Notes: a model not told the origin generated them from the sequence alone. Positions 1 to 6,807 are shown, counted from the stretch's first letter. The stretch: 10,129 nt of DNA from Dehalococcoidia bacterium (GCA_012270805.1 JAAXHR010000371.1:1816-11944); one strand, 5' to 3'. Made by a program: numbers and translations.

Positions 1-674
1 GCGGCATCGTTCCTGGGATCGTGGTTCCACGACGGTGCGTTCCATTCACTTGTTCGCTGGAACAGGAACTTGAGCATATAGCGCACTCGATCGCTAGTGT
101 TCGCCGTTCCCGCATGCCAAATGTCGTAGTGCAGAATCACCACGCTACCCGCCGGAACCGTAGCTATGAACTGATCTCGGAAATTCCCCTGCGACGCCAT
201 CCGCTCCGGCAACGCCTTCAAAACATGTGTTCCCGGCAAAATACACGTCGGCCCCATGTTCTGCTCAACGTCTTGGGGATAGTACATCGCCAACACCAGA
301 TCCACGCGGTCCGGCGATCGAACCTGGCCACCCGCGACTCGTAGATCGTTCATGTTGTCTTGGTGGATCTGCTGGCTCGTAGTTCCCGGCGCGTTCCGGT
401 GACAATGCCGATGCGAAAACATTTTGTAATCCATACCAAGCAAACTGGTCAATGCGCCTACGACCTCTGGAGAGTCCCAAACCTCGTTCAGTTGCGGCAC
501 AGTTTCAAGCACCGCGTCACCAGGATTTGCATCCAGTGCATCGAGAGCGTCATAGATCTCCTGGTTCACCCCATCGCGCAATTCTGGTTGCACGATGTGA
601 TATCCGCGGATCACGAACGATGCCATTTCGTCATCGGTCATGCGATGGTCGGTTGCTACTGCGGTGGCGGTCAT
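1..674 (-). CDS. Phytanoyl-CoA dioxygenase (PhyH) family protein, 3' end outside window
   Basis: Putative Fe(II)/2-oxoglutarate-dependent oxygenase; the family hydroxylates organic substrates while decarboxylating 2-oxoglutarate. I translated 224 complete codons from the ATG at 674-672. The iron triad is visible as H104-x-D106 (in QIHQDN) and H187 (in DIWHAGT). The family spacing then continues through N192 and S194 to R196, which would bind the 2-oxoglutarate carboxylate. The preceding strand GSVVILHYD is also typical. The reading frame is open to the left edge, so only the C-terminus is missing. The start is supported by AGAGGT six bases upstream. It is the last visible gene of a leftward cluster, 42 bases after a 92-residue protein and downstream of a GMC oxidoreductase pair, which suggests a catabolic role. 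The substrate cannot be deduced; PhyH members also act in halogenation and natural-product pathways. Confidence 0.9.
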   Translation of the reverse strand, partial: MTATAVATDHRMTDDEMASFVIRGYHIVQPELRDGVNQEIYDALDALDANPGDAVLETVPQLNEVWDSPEVVGALTSLLGMDYKMFSHRHCHRNAPGTTSQQIHQDNMNDLRVAGGQVRSPDRVDLVLAMYYPQDVEQNMGPTCILPGTHVLKALPERMASQGNFRDQFIATVPAGSVVILHYDIWHAGTANTSDRVRYMLKFLFQRTSEWNAPSWNHDPRNDA

Positions 675-680
675 TCTCGT

Positions 681-686
681 ACCTCT
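681..686 (-). promoter_or_regulatory. Shine-Dalgarno site of the PhyH gene
   Basis: AGAGGT read on the minus strand lies six bases before the ATG at 674-672. It is one of the clearest ribosome-binding sites in the window and fixes the start of the dioxygenase. Confidence 0.6.
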
Positions 687-704
687 ATTCTGCTTCGATC
701 GACA

Positions 705-718
705 AATCGTTAACGATT
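705..718. repeat. 14-bp perfect palindrome AATCGTTAACGATT
   Basis: Self-complementary over all 14 bases. It overlaps the stop codon of the 92-residue protein and lies about 30 bases upstream of the PhyH start. It could be an operator for the dioxygenase gene or a chance palindrome; a 14-mer like this is expected about once in 10 kb by chance. Confidence 0.3.
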
Positions 719-995
719 AATCGCCGAAATCTTCGATCTTCTCGAGGATGAACTGGAAACCTATAACCTCTCCCGCACCATCGCTCTCGATGCCCGTCCA
801 AACGTCCGGAGCCTGGATAACGCGCCAACCATCGATGAGGGCAGCTTGGACCGATGCGTACGGAATTCCATCGCTAGTCGGATCAAGTTCCGTCAGCGAG
901 CCTTCAACCGGCTCATAGATAGCCGCCGAAAGTGCCGCCGATTGCGGATTCGTGCTTTCGCTATTGATGTATAGGAGGCGTTGAAGCTTGGGCAT
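717..995 (-). CDS. Hypothetical 92-residue protein between oxidoreductase and dioxygenase genes
   Basis: I cannot assign a family with certainty. The protein is compact and acidic (ends EKIEDFGD) with no signal peptide, membrane segment or cysteine. It begins MPKLQRLLYINSES and has a central segment YASVQAALIDGWRVIQAPD (about residues 46-64) that reads like a folded alpha/beta core. Codon use and orientation match its neighbours. It lies 90 bases after the subunit-3 gene and 42 bases before the PhyH gene, so it is probably co-transcribed with at least the latter. ATG at 995-993 is the only usable start, because a stop lies seven codons upstream; no clear Shine-Dalgarno is seen. It could be an accessory or regulatory partner of one of the flanking enzymes, but nothing in the sequence proves this. 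Confidence 0.7.
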   Translation of the reverse strand: MPKLQRLLYINSESTNPQSAALSAAIYEPVEGSLTELDPTSDGIPYASVQAALIDGWRVIQAPDVWTGIESDGAGEVIGFQFILEKIEDFGD

Positions 996-1054
996 TCGAT
1001 GTCTAAGTGAGGTTTATCGGATTACGGACAGAGCGCAATAAAACCTGATGTTAT

Positions 1055-1080
1055 CGCGGTTGCGGAGACGCCACACCGCG
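1055..1080 (-). terminator. Possible hairpin after the subunit-3 gene
   Basis: CGCGGT (1055-1060) pairs perfectly with ACCGCG (1075-1080), with partial inner pairing. It starts six bases after the stop codon of the 1550-1086 gene on the minus strand. A TTTTATT tract follows, but about 11 bases after the stem, so this is not a canonical intrinsic terminator. It may attenuate transcription or stabilise the upstream message. Confidence 0.3.
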
Positions 1081-1085
1081 CGACA

Positions 1086-1550
1086 TCACACCTTCCGCCA
1101 AAACGGCTTCCGCTTCGAGACCGTCTCCAACACCGACGGATCCCACGCCGGAATCTCCCAACCCAAAGGCTGCAATGGACCGCTTCGCCAACCGATCCGC
1201 TTGTGGACACGCTCGTCGCTGTAGTAGACGATGTAGACCAGATCCACGAAATCGTCGAAGTATCTCGGCATGTTCACTTCTAATACCCTGAGCGCGGCTA
1301 TCCGCTGCTCCTCGTCCAACGCCGCGAAACCGCCCTCCGCACGCGCCGAAGGCTCAAGCGACAAGGCATCCATCACACGTTGCAACGACAACCCATACTT
1401 CGCCTCCTTGCCCGCAAGCTCCTCCGCGGCCGCGGCCAATCCCATCTCGCCCGCGCCGGGCAGTTCGTCGACCGCCGGCACGATAAGGTCCATCACCGCC
1501 GATAAAACGAGGCGGTCCGTATCCGTCAATTGGGCTTCATTATCTGGCAT
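1086..1550 (-). CDS. Gluconate 2-dehydrogenase subunit 3-like protein (small subunit of GMC oxidoreductase)
   Basis: A 154-residue protein resembling the gluconate 2-dehydrogenase subunit 3 family (Pfam Gluconate_2-dh3), the small partner of FAD-dependent GMC dehydrogenases. The family's opening signature is present: a helix LSAVMDLIVPAVDELPGAGEMGL at about residues 16-38 (here split as LSAVMDLIVPA and VDELPGAGEMGL). The C-terminal half carries FVDLVYIVYYSDERVH (101-116), then a Gly/Pro/Trp-rich tail with PLGWEIP (128-134). Members often carry a Tat signal; none is visible here, so the complex is probably cytoplasmic or uses another route. The gene starts 15 bases after the stop of the GMC gene, which supports an obligate pair. 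Start ATG 1550-1548 has only a weak GAG upstream. Confidence 0.8.
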   Translation of the reverse strand: MPDNEAQLTDTDRLVLSAVMDLIVPAVDELPGAGEMGLAAAAEELAGKEAKYGLSLQRVMDALSLEPSARAEGGFAALDEEQRIAALRVLEVNMPRYFDDFVDLVYIVYYSDERVHKRIGWRSGPLQPLGWEIPAWDPSVLETVSKRKPFWRKV

Positions 1551-1565
1551 TGCTCGAACTTCGTT

Positions 1566-3182
1566 TCAGGACTTCAGATCAGAACGTTCACGGTCGATGT
1601 AGTCAGCCGTTCTCAGCGCAAGTGCACCGATCGTCGGTGTCGGATTGACCGCCGCACAGGTCACAAACACCGATCCATCTACCACGAAGATGTTGTCCGT
1701 GTCGTGCGATTGTCCCCATCTGTTGACGACCGATGATTTCGCGTCGTCGCCCATCCGAGCCGTACCCATCAAGTGCCATCCCGCTACCTTCAAAAATCGC
1801 GTTGCCAACACCTCAACCGCCCCTGCCTCGTGCAAGGCAGTCTCCGCATTCTCGATCGCGTCGTCCAACTGCCTCCGCGAATTGGAACTCAACTTGTAAA
1901 ACACCTTCGGCGCCGGGATGCCATTCGAATCTGTCAACTTCGGATCTAACTCGACGCGGTTATGCTCCTCCGGCAAATCCTCACCAATAACGCCTAACAC
2001 CGTCACATCGCCGAAGCGTCGCCCAAACTCTACATGGTGCTCGGCGCCCCAAGGCACTCGACCGAACATATAGCCGCAGGCGGTAGATATCGGACCCGAA
2101 CTCCTCGCGACCTGATACGTGTATCCACGCACGAAGTCCTTCTTAGGGTCAGTCTCATAAAACTCCTGGCAAAGAATCATGTTCGCCAGGGCACCCTTGT
2201 AAGTCTTCAAACCATCATCGAACAACCCGCTCACCATCGCATAAGGGTGGAACATCAAGTTCTTGCCCAGCAAGCCGCTAGAATTGCACAACCCCTCTGG
2301 ATGCGCGTCCGATGCCGAGTTCAGCATGATCCGGGGAGACCCGATCCCGTTCATCGCCAAAACCACCGCCTTCGCCGGCTGGAAGTTTTCCTCCCCGTTC
2401 GCATCGTAGTAACTCGCGCCAGTCGCCCGACCCTCCGCATCTGTCTCGATCCGGAATACCCTCGATTCCGTACGCAACTCGACCCCATTCGCGATCGCCT
2501 CTGGCCAGATCGCCACGTCCGTCTGACCCTTCGCACCCCGAGAACAACCGAGGCCGGTGTTGCCGCAGTTGTTGCATGCCTGACGACCACGATATGGCAC
2601 CGAATTCACATAGCTGTCAGACGGCCACCAGTGCCAGCTCAGACGGTCGAAAGCTCTCGCCATACGCTCGCCGTCTGAACCGATTGGCAACGGCGGCATC
2701 GGACGCTCTTTCCGCGGTGGGTTGGCCGGATCGCCGTTGATCCCGGAACAACCCATCAACTCATCATACGCGTCGTAGTACGGCTCGACATCCTCATACG
2801 TGATCGGCCAGTCGGCGGCGACACCATCCAGAGTCCTGACCCGAAAATCCGAGGGGTGGAAGCGCGGGGTGTGCGCTGTCCAGTGAATCGTGCTCCCCCC
2901 AACCGCGTTGAACATCAACGGGTCGATAGGAGATTCGTCCACGTTTATCGGGTAGTCGACATCAAGGCCCCGGACATTCGGATCGAACGCCCAGTTCGCG
3001 CGCGCTTGAATCTCCCCGTCAGAGTGCTCGTTAGGATACTCCTCTGGTTTGATCCATCGCCCCTGTTCCAAGCAGACGACGTTGAAATCGGACTGAGATA
3101 ACCGCCATGCAACCGCGGCGCCTGACGCGCCCGAGCCCAGTATCAGGATGTCCGTAGGTGGGTGTGTAGTCGTCAATCTCAT
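1566..3182 (-). CDS. GMC-family FAD-dependent oxidoreductase (gluconate/fructose dehydrogenase-like large subunit)
   Basis: Flavoprotein dehydrogenase of 538 residues, full length for the family, expected to oxidise a hydroxyl group of a sugar, polyol or other alcohol. The FAD-binding Rossmann motif is ILGSGASG (G16, G18, G21), with the adenosine-ribose Glu in CLEQG (E39). The second GMC motif is NAVGGSTIHW (92-101). The active-site pair is H470 (GWHLMGTARMG) and N513 (VNPTPTIGAL), after the conserved VDGS (501-504). Residues 203-213 hold a CxxCxxxxxxC triad (C203, C206, C213), a region that binds an Fe-S cluster in some fructose and glucose dehydrogenases; cluster binding here is inferred. 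No Tat or Sec signal is visible. It is followed after 15 bases by its small subunit. No cytochrome c subunit is in view, so the electron acceptor is unknown. ATG 3182 is the only start, as an in-frame stop lies just upstream. Confidence 0.9.
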   Translation of the reverse strand: MRLTTTHPPTDILILGSGASGAAVAWRLSQSDFNVVCLEQGRWIKPEEYPNEHSDGEIQARANWAFDPNVRGLDVDYPINVDESPIDPLMFNAVGGSTIHWTAHTPRFHPSDFRVRTLDGVAADWPITYEDVEPYYDAYDELMGCSGINGDPANPPRKERPMPPLPIGSDGERMARAFDRLSWHWWPSDSYVNSVPYRGRQACNNCGNTGLGCSRGAKGQTDVAIWPEAIANGVELRTESRVFRIETDAEGRATGASYYDANGEENFQPAKAVVLAMNGIGSPRIMLNSASDAHPEGLCNSSGLLGKNLMFHPYAMVSGLFDDGLKTYKGALANMILCQEFYETDPKKDFVRGYTYQVARSSGPISTACGYMFGRVPWGAEHHVEFGRRFGDVTVLGVIGEDLPEEHNRVELDPKLTDSNGIPAPKVFYKLSSNSRRQLDDAIENAETALHEAGAVEVLATRFLKVAGWHLMGTARMGDDAKSSVVNRWGQSHDTDNIFVVDGSVFVTCAAVNPTPTIGALALRTADYIDRERSDLKS

Positions 3183-3222
3183 CTGCCTATCGGCTCATGC
3201 GGGGACCCATAAGTAATCGGAA

Positions 3223-3231
3223 ATCATACCA
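3223..3231 (-). promoter_or_regulatory. Possible extended -10 promoter for the GMC operon
   Basis: Read on the minus strand this is TGG-TATGAT, an extended -10 element with five of six consensus bases. It would start transcription near 3216 and give a leader of about 34 bases before the ATG at 3182. No good -35 hexamer is present, as is common for extended -10 promoters. Confidence 0.35.
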
Positions 3232-3310
3232 CTGTTCACATCGCCGAAATCCAACCGGAAAATATACTCATATAACTCACTGATTCACCTCCGGTCAACG
3301 CAAAAGACTC

Positions 3311-3682
3311 ATGCTAAAAGGTGTCCTAACTGCATTCGCAATCATGTTGGTAGCCATACCCGTACCCGGTGTCCACTTCGTTGCGATCCCCATCAGTCCC
3401 TTTGTCGCCGGATTCGTCGGTGGTGGCATCGCCAAAGCCGACGAGATGAAAATCGTATGGTTCGGTCTCATCGTCGGCGCACTCATGCTCATTCCTGCCG
3501 CCGCAATCATCATCTACTGGCAAATCAGCGACGCCGAACGATTCCTAGGCGCGCCAACCCTTTTCTGGGCCATCATCGGCATCGCCATCGCTCCATACGC
3601 CTGGTTCGGAACCACTATCGGAGCATTGATCTCATTCTTGATGCGTTCCCGATCCTCCAACCAATCCCCAAACGAATCTTGA
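3311..3682 (+). CDS. Small integral membrane protein, function unknown
   Basis: A 123-residue, very hydrophobic protein. Likely membrane segments are at about residues 5-20, 22-41 (Gly-rich, VAGFVGGGIAKA), 48-69 and 84-110, followed by a short polar tail RSRSSNQSPNES. The charged loop KADEMK (42-47) separates the second and third segments. The glycine-rich second segment recalls small multi-pass proteins of unknown function with a GGxxxG-type packing face, but I do not recognise the family. ATG 3311 is the only start (an in-frame stop lies 28 bases upstream) and no Shine-Dalgarno is apparent. It is the only plus-strand gene in the first 9.3 kb, divergent from the GMC operon and convergent with the stress-protein gene, whose stop lies 17 bases beyond. 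It therefore appears to be a single-gene unit. Confidence 0.75.
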   Translation: MLKGVLTAFAIMLVAIPVPGVHFVAIPISPFVAGFVGGGIAKADEMKIVWFGLIVGALMLIPAAAIIIYWQISDAERFLGAPTLFWAIIGIAIAPYAWFGTTIGALISFLMRSRSSNQSPNES

Positions 3683-3698
3683 TAGACCCCTGACGAGT

Positions 3699-4847
3699 TC
3701 AGGTCCGCCATTGCGGCGGTCTCCCCGAACCTGTCCGGTCTCGATCGTCGAAGGTGTACACGGACATTACCTTTTGCGTCCACCCCCGTCTGCTCGCTTG
3801 GTCGGTGGCCTCCGCTGCAAGGACCGACGAAACATCCTGGTGCGCAAGCCAATCGTCGATCCAGCGCCTGAGACGCGCTTCACGCTTTGGTATCAACTCC
3901 GCATGTGGCACCGCCAAGACCGGACACGACACCTCTCGGCGTATGTTGTCAGACACTGATGGCCAGAAATTGCGTGTGAAGCCGTAACGCATGCGCGACC
4001 CCATCACGATCCACGAATAGGGCGAAGACTTGTGAGCCGCCGACAATGAGTTCGTGATGCCCAGCCGTGAAGCGTGGAACGAATGCTCGACCGGACTCTC
4101 TTCCAACGCTTTCGACAGATGTTCACGCGCCAGATCAAATTCATGGCGATTTCGCCGGTACTCGATATTGCTCTCGACGATTCGGATCGGAACGCCGTTC
4201 TTTTTGGCGATCGCTATCGCGTACGGCAGACATGCTCGCATCGCGCTTTCAACTCGTAGGGGCACGATCACCGATTCAGGCGTGAACCTGATCTTCCGAA
4301 TGTCAACATCCGGAGCATCGTTCACCATCAATACTGGCACCGTCGCCACCGACATCAGCTCCTCTGCCATCTTCTTACGAACATAACGCCGAAGCCGACT
4401 TTGCGGGCGGGCGTACATCACAATCATCGAATTTCCAGCCTGTTGAGCCTTATACGACAGTATGTGAGCCGGGCTGCCAGCACTCAAATCGGTGGTGGTA
4501 TTCACACCAAAATGCTCGAGACGCCGCGTTATCTCGTTCAGATAGTCGTTGGCAAGAATCTTCCCGAATTCATGAATCGCACCGTTGTTCACTATCGAAG
4601 CATCGCGATTCCCCGTATTTTCCGCCGTGTCTATCGAAAGGTGGGCACGTTGACGCCATTCGCCGTGACGCGTCAACGGTGGAACATCCGCAAGCGAAAA
4701 GAAAAGATCGAGCGTCGAACCGAACCATTTGCTTATGAGCAACCCGTAAGAGATGGCTCTCTCATGCCATTCCGTGCCATCAAGCGGCACGAACAACGAC
4801 CCGATCTCAACAGAACCGTCGGATGTTGTTCTGGTACTCATTACCAT
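3699..4847 (-). CDS. Tandem universal stress protein (two UspA domains) with degenerate nucleotide motifs
   Basis: A 382-residue cytoplasmic protein with two UspA folds, at about residues 15-176 and 190-315, and a basic C-terminal tail (316-382). Domain 1 opens with SLFVPLDGTEW and ends ATVPVLMVN. Domain 2 opens with SVIVPLRVES and ends VSCPVLAVP. The V-P-L-D/R opening and the C/V-P-V-L closing strand are the family hallmarks. ATP-binding members carry GxxGx9GS after the fourth strand. Here domain 1 has IVMYARPQS, with no first glycine, and domain 2 has IVMGSRMRYG, followed by PS where GS is expected. ATP binding is thus doubtful in both halves. It ends convergent with the small membrane-protein gene and is transcribed alone, 235 bases downstream of the lipoprotein gene. 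ATG 4847 or ATG 4841 could be the start. Confidence 0.88.
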   Translation of the reverse strand: MVMSTRTTSDGSVEIGSLFVPLDGTEWHERAISYGLLISKWFGSTLDLFFSLADVPPLTRHGEWRQRAHLSIDTAENTGNRDASIVNNGAIHEFGKILANDYLNEITRRLEHFGVNTTTDLSAGSPAHILSYKAQQAGNSMIVMYARPQSRLRRYVRKKMAEELMSVATVPVLMVNDAPDVDIRKIRFTPESVIVPLRVESAMRACLPYAIAIAKKNGVPIRIVESNIEYRRNRHEFDLAREHLSKALEESPVEHSFHASRLGITNSLSAAHKSSPYSWIVMGSRMRYGFTRNFWPSVSDNIRREVSCPVLAVPHAELIPKREARLRRWIDDWLAHQDVSSVLAAEATDQASRRGWTQKVMSVYTFDDRDRTGSGRPPQWRT

Positions 4848-5032
4848 GGCCTACGTCGCTGTTCGGCAAAATTCACGAAACATAAAAGACCTGCACAAGA
4901 CGATTCAATGTTACGCCGATACCATGAAACAGTCATCCAATCAAAGCAAATAACCGTTTAACCAGTGGCGAAACACCACGTTCGGTTCACAAGAGCATCA
5001 TCTGAATTGCACCGATCAAACGAAATCCTGCA

Positions 5033-5040
5033 CACCTCCT
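5033..5040 (-). promoter_or_regulatory. Orphan perfect Shine-Dalgarno sequence
   Basis: AGGAGGTG on the minus strand is an excellent anti-16S match, but no ATG, GTG or TTG follows at a normal distance. An ATT six bases downstream would open only a 22-residue frame (5026-4958). It sits in the 235-base gap between the repeat-tail lipoprotein and the stress-protein gene. It may be fortuitous or mark a very small peptide. Confidence 0.2.
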
Positions 5041-5041
5041 C

Positions 5042-5076
5042 AAACGTACAAGATGTGAGATTCAAACTCCACGTTT
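5042..5076 (-). other. Imperfect hairpin downstream of the 569-residue lipoprotein gene
   Basis: AAACGT (5042-5047) and ACGTTT (5071-5076) are perfect complements. Inside them GTGAG (5055-5059) nearly pairs with CTCCAC across a bulge. The structure begins seven bases after the stop codon at 5083 on the minus strand. There is no U-run after it, so it is at best a weak or factor-assisted terminator. Confidence 0.25.
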
Positions 5077-5082
5077 TTCAAC

Positions 5083-6792
5083 TCACTGCGTAGGCATCGG
5101 CTGGTTCGCAGCCTCATCGAACGCCATCTCCAGCAATCCTGGAACGCACATGAACATCCCCATCATGAACTCTTCAAACTTAGCCACATCCTCAGGGCTC
5201 GCATCGTCCCGGCTGCCGGTGTAGATCGACCCCTTGTCCGCAACAGTTAGGACATCAGCCAAACACGCCTCGTCACCTTCCAGCTCATCCACCTGGTCCA
5301 ACATGCCCAACAAACCGCATGTAAACAACCCGCCGTAAAACTCGCCCGTCACTGCAACCTCTTCCGGGCTCGCATCAGGCTGTTCCCCAGTGATTACACC
5401 CTTCACATCAGCGCCCGCAACCAATTCCCGGATACAATCCTCCCCCTCTTCAGTCAAACCCTCCATCGACGCGAGCATGTTGCTCAACCAGACCGCTTTC
5501 GCAGTCGACGGGTCAACACAATCGATAAACGTCTCCTGCCAACCGCCCGATTCCTCCTCCGACAAAACCTGGCGCTCCAATATCTTCTCCAACTCCTCTT
5601 CGCTAAACCCATCGCGAATGCAAGACTGCTCAGAATCCTCGAACTGATCGAACAGGTTACGCCAAGTCGTCGAGAGACTCACATCGAACTCTTCAACCTC
5701 ATCCGCCTCCATCATCGATTCGCCCGACTCCTTAACCTCCGGTACCGCTGTCGCAGTCGGCTCAGGCTCTTCAGCCATCAAAACCGACTTCAAAGATGGC
5801 TCCAACTCCACCTGCGGAACGAAATTCTCGAACCGCCCAACTACTACGCCGTTCCGGTCCATCACAAACGTCCACTCCTGCGACACCAGACCCCACTCAT
5901 CGAGCAACGGTGATTTGATCGCGCGCGTCAAATCGCCCTGTATCTCCTTCGGATTCGTGAATAGATCGACATGCACGAAGTTCGCAGCGTCGCCATAAGA
6001 CGCGCTCAAGTTGCTCAGCACCTCCACCTGCGGACCGCAAACCGCATTCGTGCAAAACGCCGGACTCGCAAAGACCACAACTGTCGGCTTCCCGTTTTGA
6101 AGGGCATCGGCAAGCGATATCTGGTACAGACTCTCGTCCCGCTGTGAACCCGTCGTCAGATCCGAAACATCCGCAACGTCCGACAAAGTCCGGCTGTCCA
6201 CCAGTGGAGGAACCTCGCCCAGATCGACCGACATCGTACGCTCATGCACCTCCATCACCACCTCTATCGCCGCAAAGCTTCCATCTGGCTGCGGCACACT
6301 CGCCTCAACGCCCCACAAGCCAGCCTCATCAAATGCCAACTCCGTAACGTGTATTCCCCGCGTTCCATAGGGAAACTCGAAGTACCGCGCAAGTGCTGTC
6401 TCCACTGGCCCCTCACGATCAGCCGCCGCATCCGATTCATCCGGATACTTGTACGACGCGACCTGAACTACAGGAAACGCGACAATCCCCGAGCCATCGG
6501 TTAACACCATCGCGAACCGACGCGTTCCAGGCGCCAAGTCCGGCGTCGCAAGTATCAGTCGCAACTCTTCGCTCTCGGTTCGAGTAGCCCACTCCTGCTC
6601 GGGCTCCTCCAAACCGCTGCTAGGCAACACCGCCGCAACTTCAGGAACCGCAGTGTTTGGCGGAACCGGCGTTTGGGTAGGTGCCACCGTCGGCAATGGC
6701 GTAGTCGTCGGCTCCTCGCTCGTACACCCCACCGAGAACAACGCCAGCAACCCCAAGGTTGCCGCCAAAGCAGTCACTTGACCCAAACGCAT
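5083..6792 (-). CDS. Lipoprotein: beta-rich domain, CxxxxC thioredoxin-like domain and six-cysteine repeat tail
   Basis: A 569-residue exported protein. A hydrophobic signal ends in the lipobox SVGC (lipidated Cys23), then a Thr/Pro-rich linker to about residue 55. Residues ~65-185 form a beta-rich, probably Ig-like domain ending WGVEASVPQPDG...EVVMEVHE. Residues ~215-340 are thioredoxin-like: GKPTVVVFASPAFC, C247 and C252 in FCTNAVCGP, and a late strand WTFVMDRNGVVVGRFE. I recall this two-domain arrangement from other Chloroflexota/actinobacterial proteins. After an acidic linker (340-372) comes a tail with three Cys pairs: 391/425, 453/492 and 510/549. The last two units align (TGxxxDASPE[ED]VA between Cys 39 apart). 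The gene follows the DipZ-like lipoprotein after 28 bases. ATG 6792 is preferred, with GGGG seven bases upstream; GTG 6795 is an alternative. It probably acts in extracytoplasmic thiol chemistry; the partner is unknown. Confidence 0.88.
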   Translation of the reverse strand: MRLGQVTALAATLGLLALFSVGCTSEEPTTTPLPTVAPTQTPVPPNTAVPEVAAVLPSSGLEEPEQEWATRTESEELRLILATPDLAPGTRRFAMVLTDGSGIVAFPVVQVASYKYPDESDAAADREGPVETALARYFEFPYGTRGIHVTELAFDEAGLWGVEASVPQPDGSFAAIEVVMEVHERTMSVDLGEVPPLVDSRTLSDVADVSDLTTGSQRDESLYQISLADALQNGKPTVVVFASPAFCTNAVCGPQVEVLSNLSASYGDAANFVHVDLFTNPKEIQGDLTRAIKSPLLDEWGLVSQEWTFVMDRNGVVVGRFENFVPQVELEPSLKSVLMAEEPEPTATAVPEVKESGESMMEADEVEEFDVSLSTTWRNLFDQFEDSEQSCIRDGFSEEELEKILERQVLSEEESGGWQETFIDCVDPSTAKAVWLSNMLASMEGLTEEGEDCIRELVAGADVKGVITGEQPDASPEEVAVTGEFYGGLFTCGLLGMLDQVDELEGDEACLADVLTVADKGSIYTGSRDDASPEDVAKFEEFMMGMFMCVPGLLEMAFDEAANQPMPTQ

Positions 6793-6807
6793 CACATTAC
6801 CCCGATC

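Noticed and set aside
265..480. Alternative minus-strand frame inside the PhyH gene
   Set aside because: The PhyH frame shows the complete His-x-Asp...His...Arg signature; the other frame has no motif.
2034..2678. Plus-strand open frame (214 codons) opposite the GMC oxidoreductase
   Set aside because: Arg/His-rich composition and complete overlap with a GMC gene that carries all family motifs.
3235..3268. TTCACA and TATACT as a plus-strand promoter for the small membrane protein
   Set aside because: The hexamers are good individually, but the 22-base spacer is too long for a standard promoter.
3689..3703. Short inverted repeat CCTGA/TCAGG between the convergent membrane-protein and stress-protein genes
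   Set aside because: Only five pairs, no U-run on either strand, and it overlaps a stop codon; too weak to call a bidirectional terminator.
4401..4961. Plus-strand open frame (186 codons) opposite the universal stress protein and running into the gap
   Set aside because: Basic, low-hydrophobicity translation with no recognisable motif; the opposite strand has a clear tandem Usp gene.
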